Below, piece after piece: positions 25,131 to 33,056 of a DNA stretch of 48,797 bases (positions are counted from its first letter, which is position 1; each line of letters starts with the position of its first letter). The notes below the pieces were generated by a model that was not told where the DNA came from, did not search any database, and saw only the letters and a list, made by a program, of their open reading frames with translations. This stretch comes from Oscillospiraceae bacterium (GTDB lineage: Bacteria; Bacillota; Clostridia; Oscillospirales; Oscillospiraceae). The translations under genes and the position numbers were made by a program. The stretch covers positions 1 to 48,797 of the forward strand of contig JAFSCK010000039.1 of assembly GCA_017436785.1 (NCBI GenBank), written 5' to 3'.

Positions 25131-26216
25131 TCACTTTATGGTCTCGCTATTATTCAGCACCAGTGTGCTGTAGAGAAACAGTACATCCTGCCCATGGAAA
25201 TCCACAAAACGGTCCAGCAGATCGATCTGCAGATAGCGGATATCGATGACCGTCACCGTTTCGTAGTCATTCAAAATCAGCGGGATCATGGCGCTGCCGA
25301 AGGAATCCCGGAAGACGAGCAGTTCCTTCCCCGGTTTTCCGGCCGGATTCTCAATGGTCAGCAGCCCCCGGGGGCCGGAAAGGAAGATTTCGTACAGGTC
25401 CTTGGCTTCCAGCTTGCTTTCGTCGTAAATGGACAGGGTCTTGCCGCTTTCGTGGTCATACACCGTACAGTTTTTCAGCAAGTCGCTTTCCAGAAGCACC
25501 ATCGTATCCGGTTCCATAGGAAGGGCCGCCTGACCGTAGTACACACCGTAGAAAGGGCGGTCCACCTTTGTTTCTGTAAAGTCTTCATCCTTTGGTGCGG
25601 TAATTCCCATGGCATTACAAAGCGTTTCTGCGGCGGGTAGCAGCTTCTCCTGCCGCCAGTGGGTATCGGTGCGGTAGTAATCCTCTAAGCTGAGGGCATC
25701 CCGCAAGTCGATCTGCTCCGCCCAAGGAAGCTCCTCCCGGAAATAGCGGAACAGTTCCTCATAGTCCATAGCCAGATGACCGCTTTCTTCCGCCAGATAA
25801 TACCCTTTATCCGGCACGATGGCAAAGAAAGCCTTGGAATCCGTCAGATATTTCTGCTGCAAATAGGAAAACCGGCCGGCAGCATGGGCAAGGGAAGCTT
25901 CGTCCAAGGGATATTCCTGCTTGGCAGCGAATCCCTCGTGCAGATAAATGCCGTTGTTGTCCTTCTGTCCCAAAAGACGGGTGTGGAACAGGGATTTCAA
26001 GGTCCGAAAGCCATCCCGGAGGGGGAACTGGTCCAGAGAATAGTCCTCAAATTTCTCCATGAAGCTGCCGTTTAAGATGGTTTTTCCGGAAATATCCGGG
26101 AATTGGGCCAGCGGGCGGCGCTCGGTATCAGACATCTGCTTTGCCGGTCCAAACCAGACACAGGCTGTCAGCACCAGCCACATAGTCAGAAGAAGGATCG
26201 CATTTGTTTTTTTCAT
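25131..26216 (-). CDS. DHHW family (AlgJ/AlgX-like) surface acylation protein
   Basis: A 361-residue extracytoplasmic protein. A signal anchor covers residues 5-22 (NAILLLTMWLVLTACVWF). ERRPLAQFPDIS and FEDYSLDQFPLRDGFR are typical early blocks. YYRTDTHWRQE (about residue 180) contains the DTHW motif that names the family, and VFRDSFGSAMIPLI carries the SGNH-like nucleophile Ser. These proteins complete transfer of acetyl groups onto a cell-surface polymer after an MBOAT partner moves the acyl group across the membrane. Exactly such a gene lies 12 bp upstream. The polymer (teichoic acid, peptidoglycan or capsule) cannot be told. The start follows GGAGGGTGTGAC. Confidence 0.88.
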   Translation of the reverse strand: MKKTNAILLLTMWLVLTACVWFGPAKQMSDTERRPLAQFPDISGKTILNGSFMEKFEDYSLDQFPLRDGFRTLKSLFHTRLLGQKDNNGIYLHEGFAAKQEYPLDEASLAHAAGRFSYLQQKYLTDSKAFFAIVPDKGYYLAEESGHLAMDYEELFRYFREELPWAEQIDLRDALSLEDYYRTDTHWRQEKLLPAAETLCNAMGITAPKDEDFTETKVDRPFYGVYYGQAALPMEPDTMVLLESDLLKNCTVYDHESGKTLSIYDESKLEAKDLYEIFLSGPRGLLTIENPAGKPGKELLVFRDSFGSAMIPLILNDYETVTVIDIRYLQIDLLDRFVDFHGQDVLFLYSTLVLNNSETIK

Positions 26217-26228
26217 GTCACACCCTCC

Positions 26229-27611
26229 TTAAAAACGGAAATACAGGAAGGGGCTGAAGGACCCATCCACCAGATAGGCTGTGCAGACAAGCAGGAGCAA
26301 AACCTGAAAAATAAGGTCTAACACGGCGCCAAACCGTCCCTTTGCCGCTGTTTCCGCAGCCAGCTTGGGCCACGGTGTTGCCCCAAAGCAGGCTGCTGCA
26401 AGCAGCGGGGCATAGCTTTTCAGGTAATACAGGGTTTCCGCTGTCACCATTGGCAGTCCGTCAAGGCCAAAGAGGGCGGCAAAGTCGCTTCCCGCCTGCG
26501 CCATGCTGTCCGCATTGAACAGAACAAAGCTCAGCGTGACTACCAGCAGCACATAGCCATGCCGAAAGATATTCGGAAGCTTCTGCATAGGCACCCATTT
26601 TTCCAAAAGCAGCAGCACCGCAAACAGCGCACCCCACAGCACAAAATTCCATGCCGCCCCGTGCCACGCACCGGTGAGCATCCATACCACCAGAATATTG
26701 AACACCCAGCGCCCCCGGCTCACCCGGTTGCCTCCCAAGGGAATGTAGACATAATCCCGGAACCAGCTGCCTAAGGACATATGCCAGCGACGCCAAAATT
26801 CGGTAACGCTTTTGGACAGGTAAGGATAATTGAAATTCTCAATAAAATGGAAACCAAACAGCCGCCCCATGCCAATGGCCATATCGGAATAGCCGGAAAA
26901 ATCAAAGTAAATATTCAGCAAAAAGGCCACCGCATACATCCAGTAAAACAGAACCGAGGGTTCGCTGCTTTCCCGGAACAGCTTGATCAGCAAAGCCAGA
27001 TTGTCCGCCAGAATGACCTTCTTGCCAAGGCCCACCAGAAAGCGGCGCAGGCCATAGGAAAGGTCCTCCCAAGTAGTCTGCCTGCTTTCCAGTTCCCGGG
27101 CAATATCCACATAGCGGACGATGGGGCCTGCGATCAATTGGGGGAATAGGGCCACATAAGCTCCGAAGGAAATAGGATCCTTCTGAGCAGGTACTCTGCC
27201 CCGGTACACATCGATGGTATAGCTGAGGCACTGGAAGGTGTAAAAGCTGATACCCACCGGCAGCGCCAGATGCAAAAGGGGCAGACTGAGCCCCGTGAGG
27301 GCATTGAAATTGCCGATAAAGAAGTCTGCATATTTAAAAAGTCCCAGCAGGCTGATGCTGATGACCACAGATATCGCGAGCCAGATTTTTTTCCATTTTC
27401 GCTCCCCTACCCGGTCAATGGCAAGACCGCACAGATGGAAAAGCCCAATGGTGAACATCATCAAAAACAGCAGCTTCGGCTCGCCCCAGCCATAGAAGAT
27501 CAGGCTGGACAGCAGTAAGACTGCATTTTTGAGCTTCCACGGTGCAAGAAAATAGAGGATCAGCACCGCAGGAAGAAAGTAATATAAAAATGGAATGCTG
27601 GAAAAGAGCAT
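26229..27611 (-). CDS. MBOAT family membrane O-acyltransferase (AlgI/DltB-like)
   Basis: A 460-residue polytopic membrane protein with 10-12 helices. Family blocks visible are LVLYFLAPWKLKNAVLLLSS-type N-terminus, PVGISFYTFQCLSYTIDVYRG, FPQLIAGPIVRY, DFSGYSDMAIGMGRLFGF, NFNYPYLSKSVTEFWRRWHM, and WMLTGAWHGAAWNFVLWG with the catalytic His (about residue 330). It transfers acyl groups from the cytoplasm to an outside acceptor with the downstream DHHW protein. The two genes form an operon. The start at 27611 has only a weak ribosome binding site (GAGGACAAAACT). Confidence 0.93.
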   Translation of the reverse strand: MLFSSIPFLYYFLPAVLILYFLAPWKLKNAVLLLSSLIFYGWGEPKLLFLMMFTIGLFHLCGLAIDRVGERKWKKIWLAISVVISISLLGLFKYADFFIGNFNALTGLSLPLLHLALPVGISFYTFQCLSYTIDVYRGRVPAQKDPISFGAYVALFPQLIAGPIVRYVDIARELESRQTTWEDLSYGLRRFLVGLGKKVILADNLALLIKLFRESSEPSVLFYWMYAVAFLLNIYFDFSGYSDMAIGMGRLFGFHFIENFNYPYLSKSVTEFWRRWHMSLGSWFRDYVYIPLGGNRVSRGRWVFNILVVWMLTGAWHGAAWNFVLWGALFAVLLLLEKWVPMQKLPNIFRHGYVLLVVTLSFVLFNADSMAQAGSDFAALFGLDGLPMVTAETLYYLKSYAPLLAAACFGATPWPKLAAETAAKGRFGAVLDLIFQVLLLLVCTAYLVDGSFSPFLYFRF

Positions 27612-27648
27612 AGTTTTGTCCTCATTTTGGGGGATACTTCAAACTCAC

Positions 27649-27788
27649 TGTAGGGCGGGGTCATGACCCCGCCGATCAACTATCGTTTATTTCCATGTCA
27701 AACCGGTTGCTGTAGTGTAGGTTTTCCCACAAAAATAACCAGCCCCACAACGCAACTGCGTCGGCGGGGTCAGTGTACCCCCCCTACA
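27649..27788. repeat. Family A palindromic-end element, copy 3
   Basis: The left end is intact (TGTAGGGCGGGGTCATGACC). The right end is mutated in its centre (GGCGGGGTCAGTGTACCCCC), which breaks its internal palindrome. The interior is unlike the other copies. Confidence 0.85.
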
Positions 27789-27814
27789 GTAACCAGTGAA
27801 TAATTTACCACAAT

Positions 27815-27850
27815 CTGAAAAAATGGCAGCGGTATATTCGCTGCCATTTT
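27815..27850 (-). terminator. Terminator of the lipoprotein gene
   Basis: Stem AAAATGGCAGCG / CGCTGCCATTTT around GTATATT, ending in a T run on the minus strand. It begins 8 bp after the stop. Confidence 0.9.
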
Positions 27851-27857
27851 CATATTA

Positions 27858-28433
27858 TCAGGAGATAGCCTCGTCCACCAGCGTTTCAAAGCCGGGATAA
27901 GCGGCGGTGAAGTGCTGGGTGAAGGGGTTCATGGCATCGTTGACACCGAAAGCCACCAGCACATAATTGTCGCCAAAGGCGCTGATCAGCAGCTTGTCGG
28001 GGAAACCGCACATCCACTGGTTGCCCATGATGGCATCCTTCATGGCTGCGCCGAAGTCAGCAGCCTTCACACCACCCGCCAGCTTGTAAACTGCGCCGGT
28101 GAAGGTGTTGGCGTTCATCATGTGGATCATGGAAGCAGCCTCGGTCACGTTTGCCAGCTGGTCAGCGGGGATCAGCAGGCTGTAGGTGATGTTCTCGTCA
28201 GCCAGATCGTAGCTGCCGGGGGCATTGTCCACGGGAGCCGCCATAGAGCCGCCGATGACGGGGAACTTTTCCTCCTCAGCATACTCTGCCCAGACGGTTT
28301 CCAGCACTTCCAGTGCGGAAGCAGGCATTTCCTGCGCGGGAACACCGGTAGTCTCTTCTGCGGTCTTGCTGCCGCAGGCAGCCATGGAAAGGGCCATAGT
28401 CAGGACCAGAAGCATAGATACAAGCTTTTTCAT
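27858..28433 (-). CDS. Small secreted lipoprotein of unknown function
   Basis: 191 residues. MKKLVSMLLVLTMALSMAAC is a lipoprotein signal peptide with lipobox SMAAC, so Cys20 is lipidated. A Ser/Thr/Glu linker follows. The mature domain includes SALEVLETVWAEYAEEEKFPVIGGS and YSLLIPADQLANVTEAASMIHMMNANTFTGAVYKL (shown in part), with repeated helix and Gly-turn patterns. I do not recognise the family by name. ATG 28433 follows GGAGGAAAT and is preferred to an earlier in-frame start inside the family B repeat. It follows vanZ on the same strand across that repeat and may be the distal gene of the mntP unit. Confidence 0.75.
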   Translation of the reverse strand: MKKLVSMLLVLTMALSMAACGSKTAEETTGVPAQEMPASALEVLETVWAEYAEEEKFPVIGGSMAAPVDNAPGSYDLADENITYSLLIPADQLANVTEAASMIHMMNANTFTGAVYKLAGGVKAADFGAAMKDAIMGNQWMCGFPDKLLISAFGDNYVLVAFGVNDAMNPFTQHFTAAYPGFETLVDEAIS

Positions 28434-28466
28434 ATTTCCTCCTATTGTTTCATCACGGGCAGTCCA

Positions 28467-28545
28467 CGTAGGGGCCGATGCCCACATCGGCCCGGCTGCC
28501 CGGTTGCGGATTCGTTTGGGTCGATGTGGGCATCGACCCCTACCG
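28467..28545. repeat. Family B palindromic-end element, copy 2
   Basis: CGTAGGGGCCGATGCCCACA at the left, TGTGGGCATCGACCCCTACC at the right, with an interior different from copy 1. Its right end covers the last codons of the vanZ gene. Confidence 0.8.
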
Positions 28546-28998
28546 ATCCCTTTCGAGAGATTGGTTTCTTCGATACTTACAATAAGTGTGCCCCAAATAG
28601 AGCAGAATCAATCCTGTCAGCACACCGCTGCTGTCGATGACCACATCCCGGACACTGGGTCCCCGGCCGGGGACAAAGCGCTGGATGGTCTCGTCCATAC
28701 AGGCCGCCGCCACACCAAGGAGGACAGGCCAGTAGGGTCTCTTTCGCAGCATGCCGAACAGCCAGCCGAGGGTCATACCCAAGGCTGTAAATTCCGTGAA
28801 ATGGGCAATTTTTCGCAGCAGTCCGCCGCTGGTCTGACTTTCCGGGCCTGCCGGGAGTAAGCCCTCCAGCACCGACTTGACCCAGTCGCTGAAAGCGCCG
28901 GACACCTGACCGGGCAGCAGGGAATTGCCCCAGATGAAGGCCAGAATGCACACCAGCAGAATTTTACACAGCCGCAGCCGCTTGTCCGAACGGATCAT
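28540..28998 (-). CDS. VanZ family membrane protein
   Basis: 152 residues with four hydrophobic segments. LVCILAFIWGNSLLPG starts the family pattern. KIAHFTEFTALGMTLGW and DETIQRFVPGRGPSVRDVVIDSSGVLTG (in two parts) contain the conserved acidic and Arg residues of VanZ/phosphotransbutyrylase-like proteins. VanZ gives low-level teicoplanin resistance in enterococci, but most chromosomal relatives are uncharacterised. Its ATG overlaps the mntP stop by 4 nt, so it is coupled to mntP. Its last few codons run into a family B repeat, which probably replaced the original end. Confidence 0.88.
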   Translation of the reverse strand: MIRSDKRLRLCKILLVCILAFIWGNSLLPGQVSGAFSDWVKSVLEGLLPAGPESQTSGGLLRKIAHFTEFTALGMTLGWLFGMLRKRPYWPVLLGVAAACMDETIQRFVPGRGPSVRDVVIDSSGVLTGLILLYLGHTYCKYRRNQSLERDR

Positions 28999-29576
28999 GC
29001 AATCACTCCCAAATGCTCCAGCAGAATATTGGTGCCCAGAAGGATCAAAATAATACCGCCTGCCATCTGGGCCTTCTTTTCAAACCGGCTGCCGAAGACA
29101 TTGCCGATCTTCACACCCACTGCAGAGAAGCCGCAGGTACAGATACCGATCAGCAGCGCCGCCGTCCAGATGTTGACATTGCCAGCCATGGCCAGAGAAA
29201 TGCCAACAGCCAATGCATCGATGGAGGTAGCCACCGCCATGATGAACATGGTTTTCACAGACATGTCCGCATTGTGATCCTCGCAGCAGCCGCAGTCCGC
29301 TTCCGTTTCAAAGGCCTCCTTCAGCATGTTGATGCCGATGATGCCCAGCAGTGCAAAGGCCACCCAATGGTCTACCGCCTGAATGGCCTCGGCAAACAGG
29401 GTGCCGAGGAAGAAGCCGATGGTAGGCATTAAGGCCTGAAAGCCGCCGAACCAGAGGCCGCAGGTCATGCTGGCCTTCAAGGTCGCTTTCTTCATGGCCA
29501 GTCCCTTGCAGATAGAAACCGCAAAGGCATCCATACTGACACCCACTGCCAGAAGCAGCAGCTCTCCAATTCCCAT
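28995..29576 (-). CDS. mntP: Manganese efflux pump MntP
   Basis: Exports Mn2+ across the cytoplasmic membrane. 193 residues, six helices in two repeats. GVSMDAFAVSICKGLA and ATSIDALAVGISLAMA are the paired Asp motifs of the family. A cytoplasmic Cys/His loop DCGCCEDHNAD joins the halves. ATG 29576 follows GGAGG at 8 bp. The upstream in-frame extension passes through the riboswitch and is not coding. Expression is evidently controlled by the manganese riboswitch directly upstream. Genes vanZ and probably the lipoprotein follow. Confidence 0.95.
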   Translation of the reverse strand: MGIGELLLLAVGVSMDAFAVSICKGLAMKKATLKASMTCGLWFGGFQALMPTIGFFLGTLFAEAIQAVDHWVAFALLGIIGINMLKEAFETEADCGCCEDHNADMSVKTMFIMAVATSIDALAVGISLAMAGNVNIWTAALLIGICTCGFSAVGVKIGNVFGSRFEKKAQMAGGIILILLGTNILLEHLGVIA

Positions 29577-29594
29577 AAAAAATAACCTCCGTAC

Positions 29595-29748
29595 GAAATC
29601 AGTGATTTTCACGCTGACCAGCACAGAAGTTCTCAATGTGAAGAGACTGAGCCGGCCCTGTAAAAGTCTCGTCATTTCAGTCTGCACCGGGGTTTCCCCA
29701 GTATGTCGATCCAGACCCGTGAAAATCACGCCGACTACTCCCTCTTCG
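29595..29748 (-). promoter_or_regulatory. yybP-ykoY manganese riboswitch
   Basis: Reading the minus strand: GAGGGAGTAG (about 29735-29744), then GGTCTGGATCGACATACTGG, GGAAACCCCGGTGCAGACTGA. These are the conserved loops of the yybP-ykoY class. Downstream are a GAGACT/AGTCTC hairpin and a 12-base segment CGTGAAAATCAC (29602-29613) exactly complementary to GTGATTTTCACG (29718-29729), enclosing the aptamer next to the ribosome binding site. The transcript would start at about 29750. The family is known to bind Mn2+ and switch on mntP-type exporters. Confidence 0.9.
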
Positions 29749-29755
29749 AGAAAGG

Positions 29756-29784
29756 ATTATAACAAAAATCTCCCGGTTCGTCAA
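29756..29784 (-). promoter_or_regulatory. Promoter of mntP-vanZ
   Basis: TTGACG (29779-29784), 17-bp spacer, TATAAT (29756-29761) on the minus strand. It overlaps a CTCCCGGTT/AACCGGGAG inverted repeat (29770-29798). Confidence 0.85.
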
Positions 29785-29878
29785 GCAAAACCGGGAGAAG
29801 TCATAAGAAATTTACAATTTTAAGGTGGGATCGATAAACGCAGATGTGTAACAAATACGATACGCCATTGTAGGGCGG

Positions 29879-30007
29879 GGTCATGACCCCGCCGGGCAGT
29901 ATCGTTTTGATATCTGCCTCATTACATCCACAAAACATCCATTTTGCGTTGCTTTTTCCCTTAATCAAATCGTTACCGGGTCGGCGGGGTCATGACCCCG
30001 CCCTACA
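29879..30007. repeat. Family A palindromic-end element, copy 4
   Basis: Intact palindromic ends with TGTAGGGC and GCCCTACA borders, 129 bp. It lies between the mntP promoter and the end of azlD. Confidence 0.9.
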
Positions 30008-30019
30008 GTAATCATAACC

Positions 30020-30331
30020 TTATCCAATCAGCGCCATGGCCCATTCCGTCAGCATGACGGCAGCAGAGGCGGCGATTGACACGGTCAGCAGGCTCTTTCC
30101 CCGGTAAGCGAGTAACACCGCTACTGCCAGTGCGGCGGCACCGCTGAGAATAGAGGCGGTGCTGCTCAAAATGGCCGGAAAGGTCATGGCTGTCAGGCAG
30201 GCATAGGGAACATAGTGCAGGAAGGACCGCAGGAAACGGCTTTTGATGGGCTTACGGAAAATGGTCAGAGGCAGCACCCGGATCAGATAGGTGGTCAGGG
30301 CCATGGTGAATATATAGATATAAATGCTCAC
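30020..30331 (-). CDS. azlD: AzlD family branched-chain amino acid exporter subunit
   Basis: 103 residues, four hydrophobic helices, the small partner of AzlC in amino acid (branched-chain type) export. YLIRVLPLTIF near the N-terminus and FLHYVPYACLTAMTFPAIL are typical. The GTG start at 30331 overlaps the azlC stop as GTGA and has AGGAGG upstream. An ATG at 30373 would lie deep in azlC and is rejected. It ends the azlCD unit; a family A repeat follows. Confidence 0.88.
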   Translation of the reverse strand: MSIYIYIFTMALTTYLIRVLPLTIFRKPIKSRFLRSFLHYVPYACLTAMTFPAILSSTASILSGAAALAVAVLLAYRGKSLLTVSIAASAAVMLTEWAMALIG

Positions 30332-31038
30332 GCCTGCGCCTCCTCTTCCGCAATGGGGAACCACCATGCGCACAGGGCTGCAGCTGCCACGGTGCAGATG
30401 ACGATGGAAATGCCCGCGCTGACCTGCTTCAGCAGAGGCACGATGGTAAAGGCAGTGCTGAAAATCAGGGCGAGGATCACCGCTGCCAGAATCTTCCTGT
30501 CCCCCTTAGCAGGGGGCACCACGATGGCAACAAACATGCCGTAAAGCATGACACCCAGCGCCGCCTGAATGGAGGCGGGCAGAACAGAGCCTGCCAGTGC
30601 GCCGCAGAGGGTGCCAAGGGTCCAGCCTAAAATAGGCAGGGTGCCAAGTCCCAGCATAAAGGGGACGGTCAAGGGTTCTACCCGTGCCATGGCAAGGGCA
30701 AAAATTTCATCGGTGTTGAAAAAGGCGATCACCAGCCGGGGCAAAATACCAATGCGCTGACCCATCCGCTGGGAAAGGGCCAAACTCATGAGGGCATAGC
30801 GGCTGTTGATGATGAGCTGGGTCAAAATCATTTCCCAGAGGGTAGCCGCCGCCACGATGACGGTAAGGCCCGCGAACTGTCCCGCACTGGTCAGGTTGCT
30901 GATGGAGATCAGTGTGGCATCGAACACCTTCAAGCCCTGACTGATGGCCATGGCACCGAAGCCGAAGCTGACGGAGAAATAGCCCATACCCACAGGAAGG
31001 CCCCGGCTGACACCGGTTTTAAATTCATTCCATTTCAT
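30328..31038 (-). CDS. azlC: AzlC family amino acid exporter subunit
   Basis: 236 residues with six to seven helices. GLPVGMGYFSVSFGFGAMAISQGL, SNLTSAGQFAGL and NSRYALMSLALSQRM are AzlC family blocks. Together with AzlD it forms a branched-chain amino acid exporter (azaleucine resistance in Bacillus). It starts 26 bp after the cysteine desulfidase-family gene, with only a weak ribosome binding site (GATGAATGCAAG). The co-transcription suggests export of a product of that enzyme or its amino acid substrate; that is inference. Confidence 0.9.
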   Translation of the reverse strand: MKWNEFKTGVSRGLPVGMGYFSVSFGFGAMAISQGLKVFDATLISISNLTSAGQFAGLTVIVAAATLWEMILTQLIINSRYALMSLALSQRMGQRIGILPRLVIAFFNTDEIFALAMARVEPLTVPFMLGLGTLPILGWTLGTLCGALAGSVLPASIQAALGVMLYGMFVAIVVPPAKGDRKILAAVILALIFSTAFTIVPLLKQVSAGISIVICTVAAAALCAWWFPIAEEEAQA

Positions 31039-31064
31039 TTTCTTGCATTCATCTCGTTTTTCTT

Positions 31065-32342
31065 TTAGTTTTGCAGCATGATCTCCAGAATGGTGCGGTC
31101 GGTCTGCCGCATACCCTCCCGGGCCAGCTTGCCTACGTTGTAAACGGTGTTGTCCACACCTTTGGTCACGATGCCGTCACCGCCGTAGAACTGCTGACCC
31201 TCCAGATACATGTGGTAGCCCAAAATGCCCGCATCCACGGCAGAGGCGATCTTTGCCGCGCAGGATGGCTTGGCTCCGTCGCAGATGGTGCCGGAGAGGA
31301 TGGCAATGGCGTTGACAACCGTATGGGCGATGGCGTGGGCATCGCCGCCATGCAGGTAAGCGATACCGGCACCGGCACCGCAGCCAGCGCTGATGGCACC
31401 GCAATAGGCAGACAACCGGCCGATCCCCGCCTTCTGGTGGATGGTCACAAGGTTGCTCAAGGCCACGGCCTTCAGCTGCTGTTCCTCAGAAGCACCGATC
31501 TCCCGGGCATAGACCGCCACGGGAACGCTGGCAGTGATACCCTGATTGCCGCTGCCGGAAACGATCATGACAGGCTTTTCGCAGCCGCTCATTCGGGCAT
31601 CGGAGCCTGCTGCCGCATAGGCGCTGGCCCGCTTGGCAAGGTCGCCGCCCTGACGGCGCAGGATCACGGTGCCGATATTGGCTCCCCAGTCTCCCCGGAG
31701 ACCCTCCTCCGCGATCTCCAGATTGCAGCGGATCTGCTCTCCTACACAAGTGCGGACATCCTCCACATCCAGACAGTCGGCAAATTCCACGATGCGCTCA
31801 ATGGTCAGACAGGATTTGTCTGTCAGCTGGTCCTCAGAGGATTCGGTGACGGGCAGCTCCAGCAGGATTTCCCCGTTCTTTTCGATCAAAACGATGTTTG
31901 TATGGTGATTGACAATGCGAAGACGGACACAGTCGCTGCCTGCATAAACGATCAGATCAATGTCGAACACCAAGTCTGAATAGGCAGGCTGGATATCCAG
32001 ATCCACGGCGTCCATGTAGGCCTTGATCTCGGCGTGCTTTTCCTTGGGAACGGAACTGATGACCTGCAGCTCCCGGTCCGCGTCACCGGCGATGATGCCG
32101 GCGCAGATGGCCGCTGCCATGCCGTGAAGGCCGCCGGTGTTGGGAACCACCACGCTCTTTACATTCTTAATGATATTACCGCTGACAAAGAGGCGGATCT
32201 TATGGGGAATACTGCCCAAAACCTGCCGGGCCTTGGCCGCAGCATAGGCGATGGCAATGGGCTCCGTGCAGCCCATTGCAGGCCGCAGCTCCTCGTGCAG
32301 GATATTTATGTACTGCTGATACAGAAAATCGCCTTTTTTCAT
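31065..32342 (-). CDS. L-cysteine desulfidase family protein (UPF0597)
   Basis: 425 residues of the UPF0597/CyuA-CdsB family, an oxygen-sensitive [4Fe-4S] lyase that splits L-cysteine into pyruvate, ammonia and sulfide. It is related to serine dehydratase alpha chains. MGCTEPIAIAYAAAKA (about residue 23) holds the conserved Cys, NTGGLHGMA follows, and AISAGCGAGAGIAYLHGG and GTICDGAKPSCAAK supply the cluster cysteines. The length is typical. The start at 32342 follows AAAAGGAGAACCACC. It has its own promoter and is followed by azlC-azlD. Serine or another beta-substituted amino acid is an alternative substrate. Confidence 0.87.
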   Translation of the reverse strand: MKKGDFLYQQYINILHEELRPAMGCTEPIAIAYAAAKARQVLGSIPHKIRLFVSGNIIKNVKSVVVPNTGGLHGMAAAICAGIIAGDADRELQVISSVPKEKHAEIKAYMDAVDLDIQPAYSDLVFDIDLIVYAGSDCVRLRIVNHHTNIVLIEKNGEILLELPVTESSEDQLTDKSCLTIERIVEFADCLDVEDVRTCVGEQIRCNLEIAEEGLRGDWGANIGTVILRRQGGDLAKRASAYAAAGSDARMSGCEKPVMIVSGSGNQGITASVPVAVYAREIGASEEQQLKAVALSNLVTIHQKAGIGRLSAYCGAISAGCGAGAGIAYLHGGDAHAIAHTVVNAIAILSGTICDGAKPSCAAKIASAVDAGILGYHMYLEGQQFYGGDGIVTKGVDNTVYNVGKLAREGMRQTDRTILEIMLQN

Positions 32343-32378
32343 GGTGGTTCTCCTTTTCGCATTTTTTCTTAATTATAC

Positions 32379-32407
32379 ATTATAGCAGTACCCTTCGACA
32401 AAATCAA
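32379..32407 (-). promoter_or_regulatory. Promoter of the desulfidase-azlCD unit
   Basis: TTGATT (32402-32407), 17-bp spacer, TATAAT (32379-32384) on the minus strand. Confidence 0.75.
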
Positions 32408-32465
32408 CCATCACGCAAGCATTTGAAGATAGTCCGGAAAATGACTCATTTGTGGATTTGCTTCC

Positions 32466-32485
32466 TAGGGGCGGGCTTGCCCCTA
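32466..32485. repeat. Short palindrome TAGGGGC..GCCCCTA
   Basis: TAGGGGC-GGGCTT-GCCCCTA, a solo short member of the TAGGGG-type repeats, in the gap between two minus-strand genes. Confidence 0.55.
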
Positions 32486-32508
32486 CGAAAACACGTTTCA
32501 ATAGAAAT

Positions 32509-32535
32509 AACAGGAGGACCGCCGGTCCTCCTGTT
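32509..32535 (-). terminator. Terminator of the ATC hydrolase-like gene
   Basis: A 27-bp inverted repeat, AACAGGAGGACC/GGTCCTCCTGTT, around three bases, followed on the minus strand by ATTTCTATT. It lies 6 bp after the stop. Confidence 0.75.
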
Positions 32536-32541
32536 GAAAAA

Positions 32542-33036
32542 TTACTTCTTATGGTAGCGCAATGAGCAGATATCATCGCCTTTGGCGATGCATTTGGGCA
32601 GGTCCAGCACAGCGCCGTAGGCTTCGCCGATGCCGTGGTCGCCGCACATGGCAATGTCGCAGAGGGTGGCGATCTCCTCATCGGTGCAGCCTGCCTTCTG
32701 CCATGCTTTCACCAGCGGGCAGTAGTGGAAGTCGATGTTCAGGGTGTCATCGGTGCTTTCCAGCACATCCATCTCAAAGACCAGCTGAGCAGGCTTGGTG
32801 AACAGCACCTTCTTCAGGCCCTTCAGGCTGTCGGTATTGCCCTTTTTGATATGACGGGCGCCATGGTCCAGACCACAGCGGCGGATGGCGGGATAGCCGA
32901 ACTCCTTCCAATCCAAACCGCGCTTTCCGGCTTCGTCGCACAGCAGATACAACCAGTAGGCCCGGTGCTCCAGCTGCTCCCGGATGGCCTGCAAGAGGCC
33001 GTTCTTATACTTGGGTTCATTTTTGACAATGCTCAT
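32542..33036 (-). CDS. L-2-amino-thiazoline-4-carboxylate hydrolase family protein
   Basis: 164 residues. The C-terminal two thirds, from FHYCPLVKAWQKAGCTDEEIATLCDIAM to CIAKGDDICSLRY (cited in part), match the pattern I know for the ATC hydrolase family. The founding member opens a cyclic precursor towards L-cysteine, but most relatives are untested. His, Cys and Asp residues in FHYCPL and CGDHGIGEAYG are candidate active-site residues. The start at 33036 follows AGGGGGAAC. It is 20 bp behind the Cys-rich winged-helix gene, so they form an operon. The next unit encodes a cysteine desulfidase-family enzyme, giving a possible sulfur amino acid theme. Confidence 0.75.
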   Translation of the reverse strand: MSIVKNEPKYKNGLLQAIREQLEHRAYWLYLLCDEAGKRGLDWKEFGYPAIRRCGLDHGARHIKKGNTDSLKGLKKVLFTKPAQLVFEMDVLESTDDTLNIDFHYCPLVKAWQKAGCTDEEIATLCDIAMCGDHGIGEAYGAVLDLPKCIAKGDDICSLRYHKK

Positions 33037-33056
33037 GCTTATGTTCCCCCTATTCT

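Noticed and set aside
29577-29729. N-terminal extension of MntP by 51 codons
   Set aside because: The open frame runs through the riboswitch. The hydrophobic start MGIGELLLL with a proper ribosome binding site at 29576 fits the family length.
29770-29798. CTCCCGGTT/AACCGGGAG hairpin as a terminator
   Set aside because: It overlaps the -35 and spacer of the mntP promoter. The following T-rich sequence is part of that promoter, and no gene on either strand ends into it.
730-30007. Family A elements as insertion sequences
   Set aside because: They are at most 140 bp, with no coding capacity and no visible target duplication. They are listed as repeats only.
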